Source of the DNA: Paramecium sonneborni
Lineage: Eukaryota; Ciliophora; Oligohymenophorea; Peniculida; Parameciidae
DNA: 64,000 nt
Direction of reading: 5' to 3'
NCBI GenBank assembly: GCA_905182985.1
Contig: CAJJDN010000090.1
Span: 190,191 to 254,190 of the forward strand
Numbering within the stretch: position 1 is the stretch's first letter; every line of letters begins with the position of its first letter. Shown one piece after another: positions 63,382-64,000 of the stretch. Below the pieces are notes generated by a model that was given only the letters and a program-made list of their open reading frames with translations, ran no database searches and was not told the origin of the DNA. The translations under genes were made by a program, and so were the position numbers.

Positions 63382-64000
63382 TATTTATTCAAACTTCATT
63401 TTCTTCATTATCTTCATTACTAAAATCATCTTCAATATTTTTTATTTTATTTTTATACAAATACTCTTATTATTGTCGAATCTAAAAAATAAATTATATG
63501 ATAATTATTTAGATTTTGTTTAAAAAATATTTTATTTTCAAATTAACATAATCAAAATGTATTTAAGAAATTCTTAAAAGAAATCTCAAGCCATATAAAA
63601 AATCAATTTCAATAATTTATTAATATTTGTTAACCAACTAAATTTGTTGTCCCAATTATAAAATTACTATCTTATTTAAAAAAATTATTAAATATCATCA
63701 TTCAAGTTAAAACAACCCTTATTATTCAAAAATCAATAATTTGAAGTATAAATATTAATAATCTATGTATTTCTGTTAAATTTGAACTCACTAAAAATAG
63801 AGAATATAATTTTTAACTGACAGAAAAATGAATACATTACTAAAATGATAAATTATCAAACTTATAAATATAATAACACTATACTTAATTTTATTGAAAG
63901 AATCCTTGATTTGTATATATTGAACATAATGATTATAATGATTTAAAAATAATATAACTAAAAGAATTTTAGTTACATAATTATATATCACAAATATAAT
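63382..64000 (-). other. right-edge region, possible 3' end of a minus-strand gene
   Basis: A minus-strand frame ends with TGA at 63389-63391 and reads back IRQQQEYLYKNKIKNIEDDF then SNEDNEENEV. This acidic C-terminal tail lies 8 bp from the kinase stop, a spacing usual for convergent genes here. Further upstream (63480-64000) no matching exon chain could be built and all frames are stop-rich, so the gene is either short, broken or continues beyond the window. Confidence 0.3.

Overview
The window looks like macronuclear DNA of a ciliate of the Paramecium type. It is roughly three-quarters A+T. Long reading frames appear only when TAA and TAG are read as glutamine and TGA is the sole stop. The frames are joined by tiny introns, mostly 20-37 nt, starting GTA and usually ending TAG (also AAG or CAG). 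Genes are packed tens to a few hundred bases apart on both strands. Short ORFs called with the standard code are mostly fragments or shadows, so gene models here were rebuilt by eye with the ciliate code. No telomeric repeats are seen at either edge.

Layout. 0.2-9.3 kb: coiled-coil proteins, a cyclic-nucleotide-gated-type channel with an odd pore, and a helical protein of unknown role. 9.3-14 kb: two TMEM43-like membrane proteins flanking a divergent bZIP transcription factor. 14.3-22.6 kb: a tesmin/LIN54-type CRC-domain protein, a 1.4 kb stretch with no clear gene, a TRM10 tRNA methyltransferase, a small secreted basic protein and an EH-domain/coiled-coil protein. 22.6-29.2 kb: two uncharacterised minus-strand genes, then a double-length pyrophosphate-dependent phosphofructokinase. 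29.2-36.5 kb: a Lys/Gln-rich protein, a decayed RBMX2/IST3-like splicing-factor gene, a multi-pass membrane protein, profilin and a lumenal DnaJ-thioredoxin protein. 37-43 kb: truncated hemoglobin, a protein kinase, an importin-alpha-like protein, a divergent small GTPase and an unknown basic protein. 43-50.3 kb: a MORN/IQ protein, CFAP58, a small Pro/Gln-rich protein, prefoldin subunit 6 and a PTB/hnRNP-L-like RNA-binding protein. 50.3-58 kb: a very long TPR protein and a three-PH-domain protein with a Sec6-like middle. 58-64 kb: weaker models, an NPRL3-like GATOR1 protein and a second protein kinase.

Assembly warning. Three blocks (about 1.0, 1.2 and 1.1 kb) occur as direct tandem copies separated by a single N at 19460, 31273 and 48155. 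They look like unmerged contig overlaps and not biology. They create false extra copies of parts of the EH-domain gene and the Lys/Gln-rich gene, and complete false copies of prefoldin 6 and its neighbour.

The genes do not form one pathway. Themes that recur are cilium/axoneme (CFAP58, MORN/IQ, coiled-coil proteins), membrane traffic (EH, PH/Sec6-like), RNA processing (PTB-like, RBMX2-like relic, TRM10), glycolysis (PFP) and nutrient signalling (NPRL3-like).
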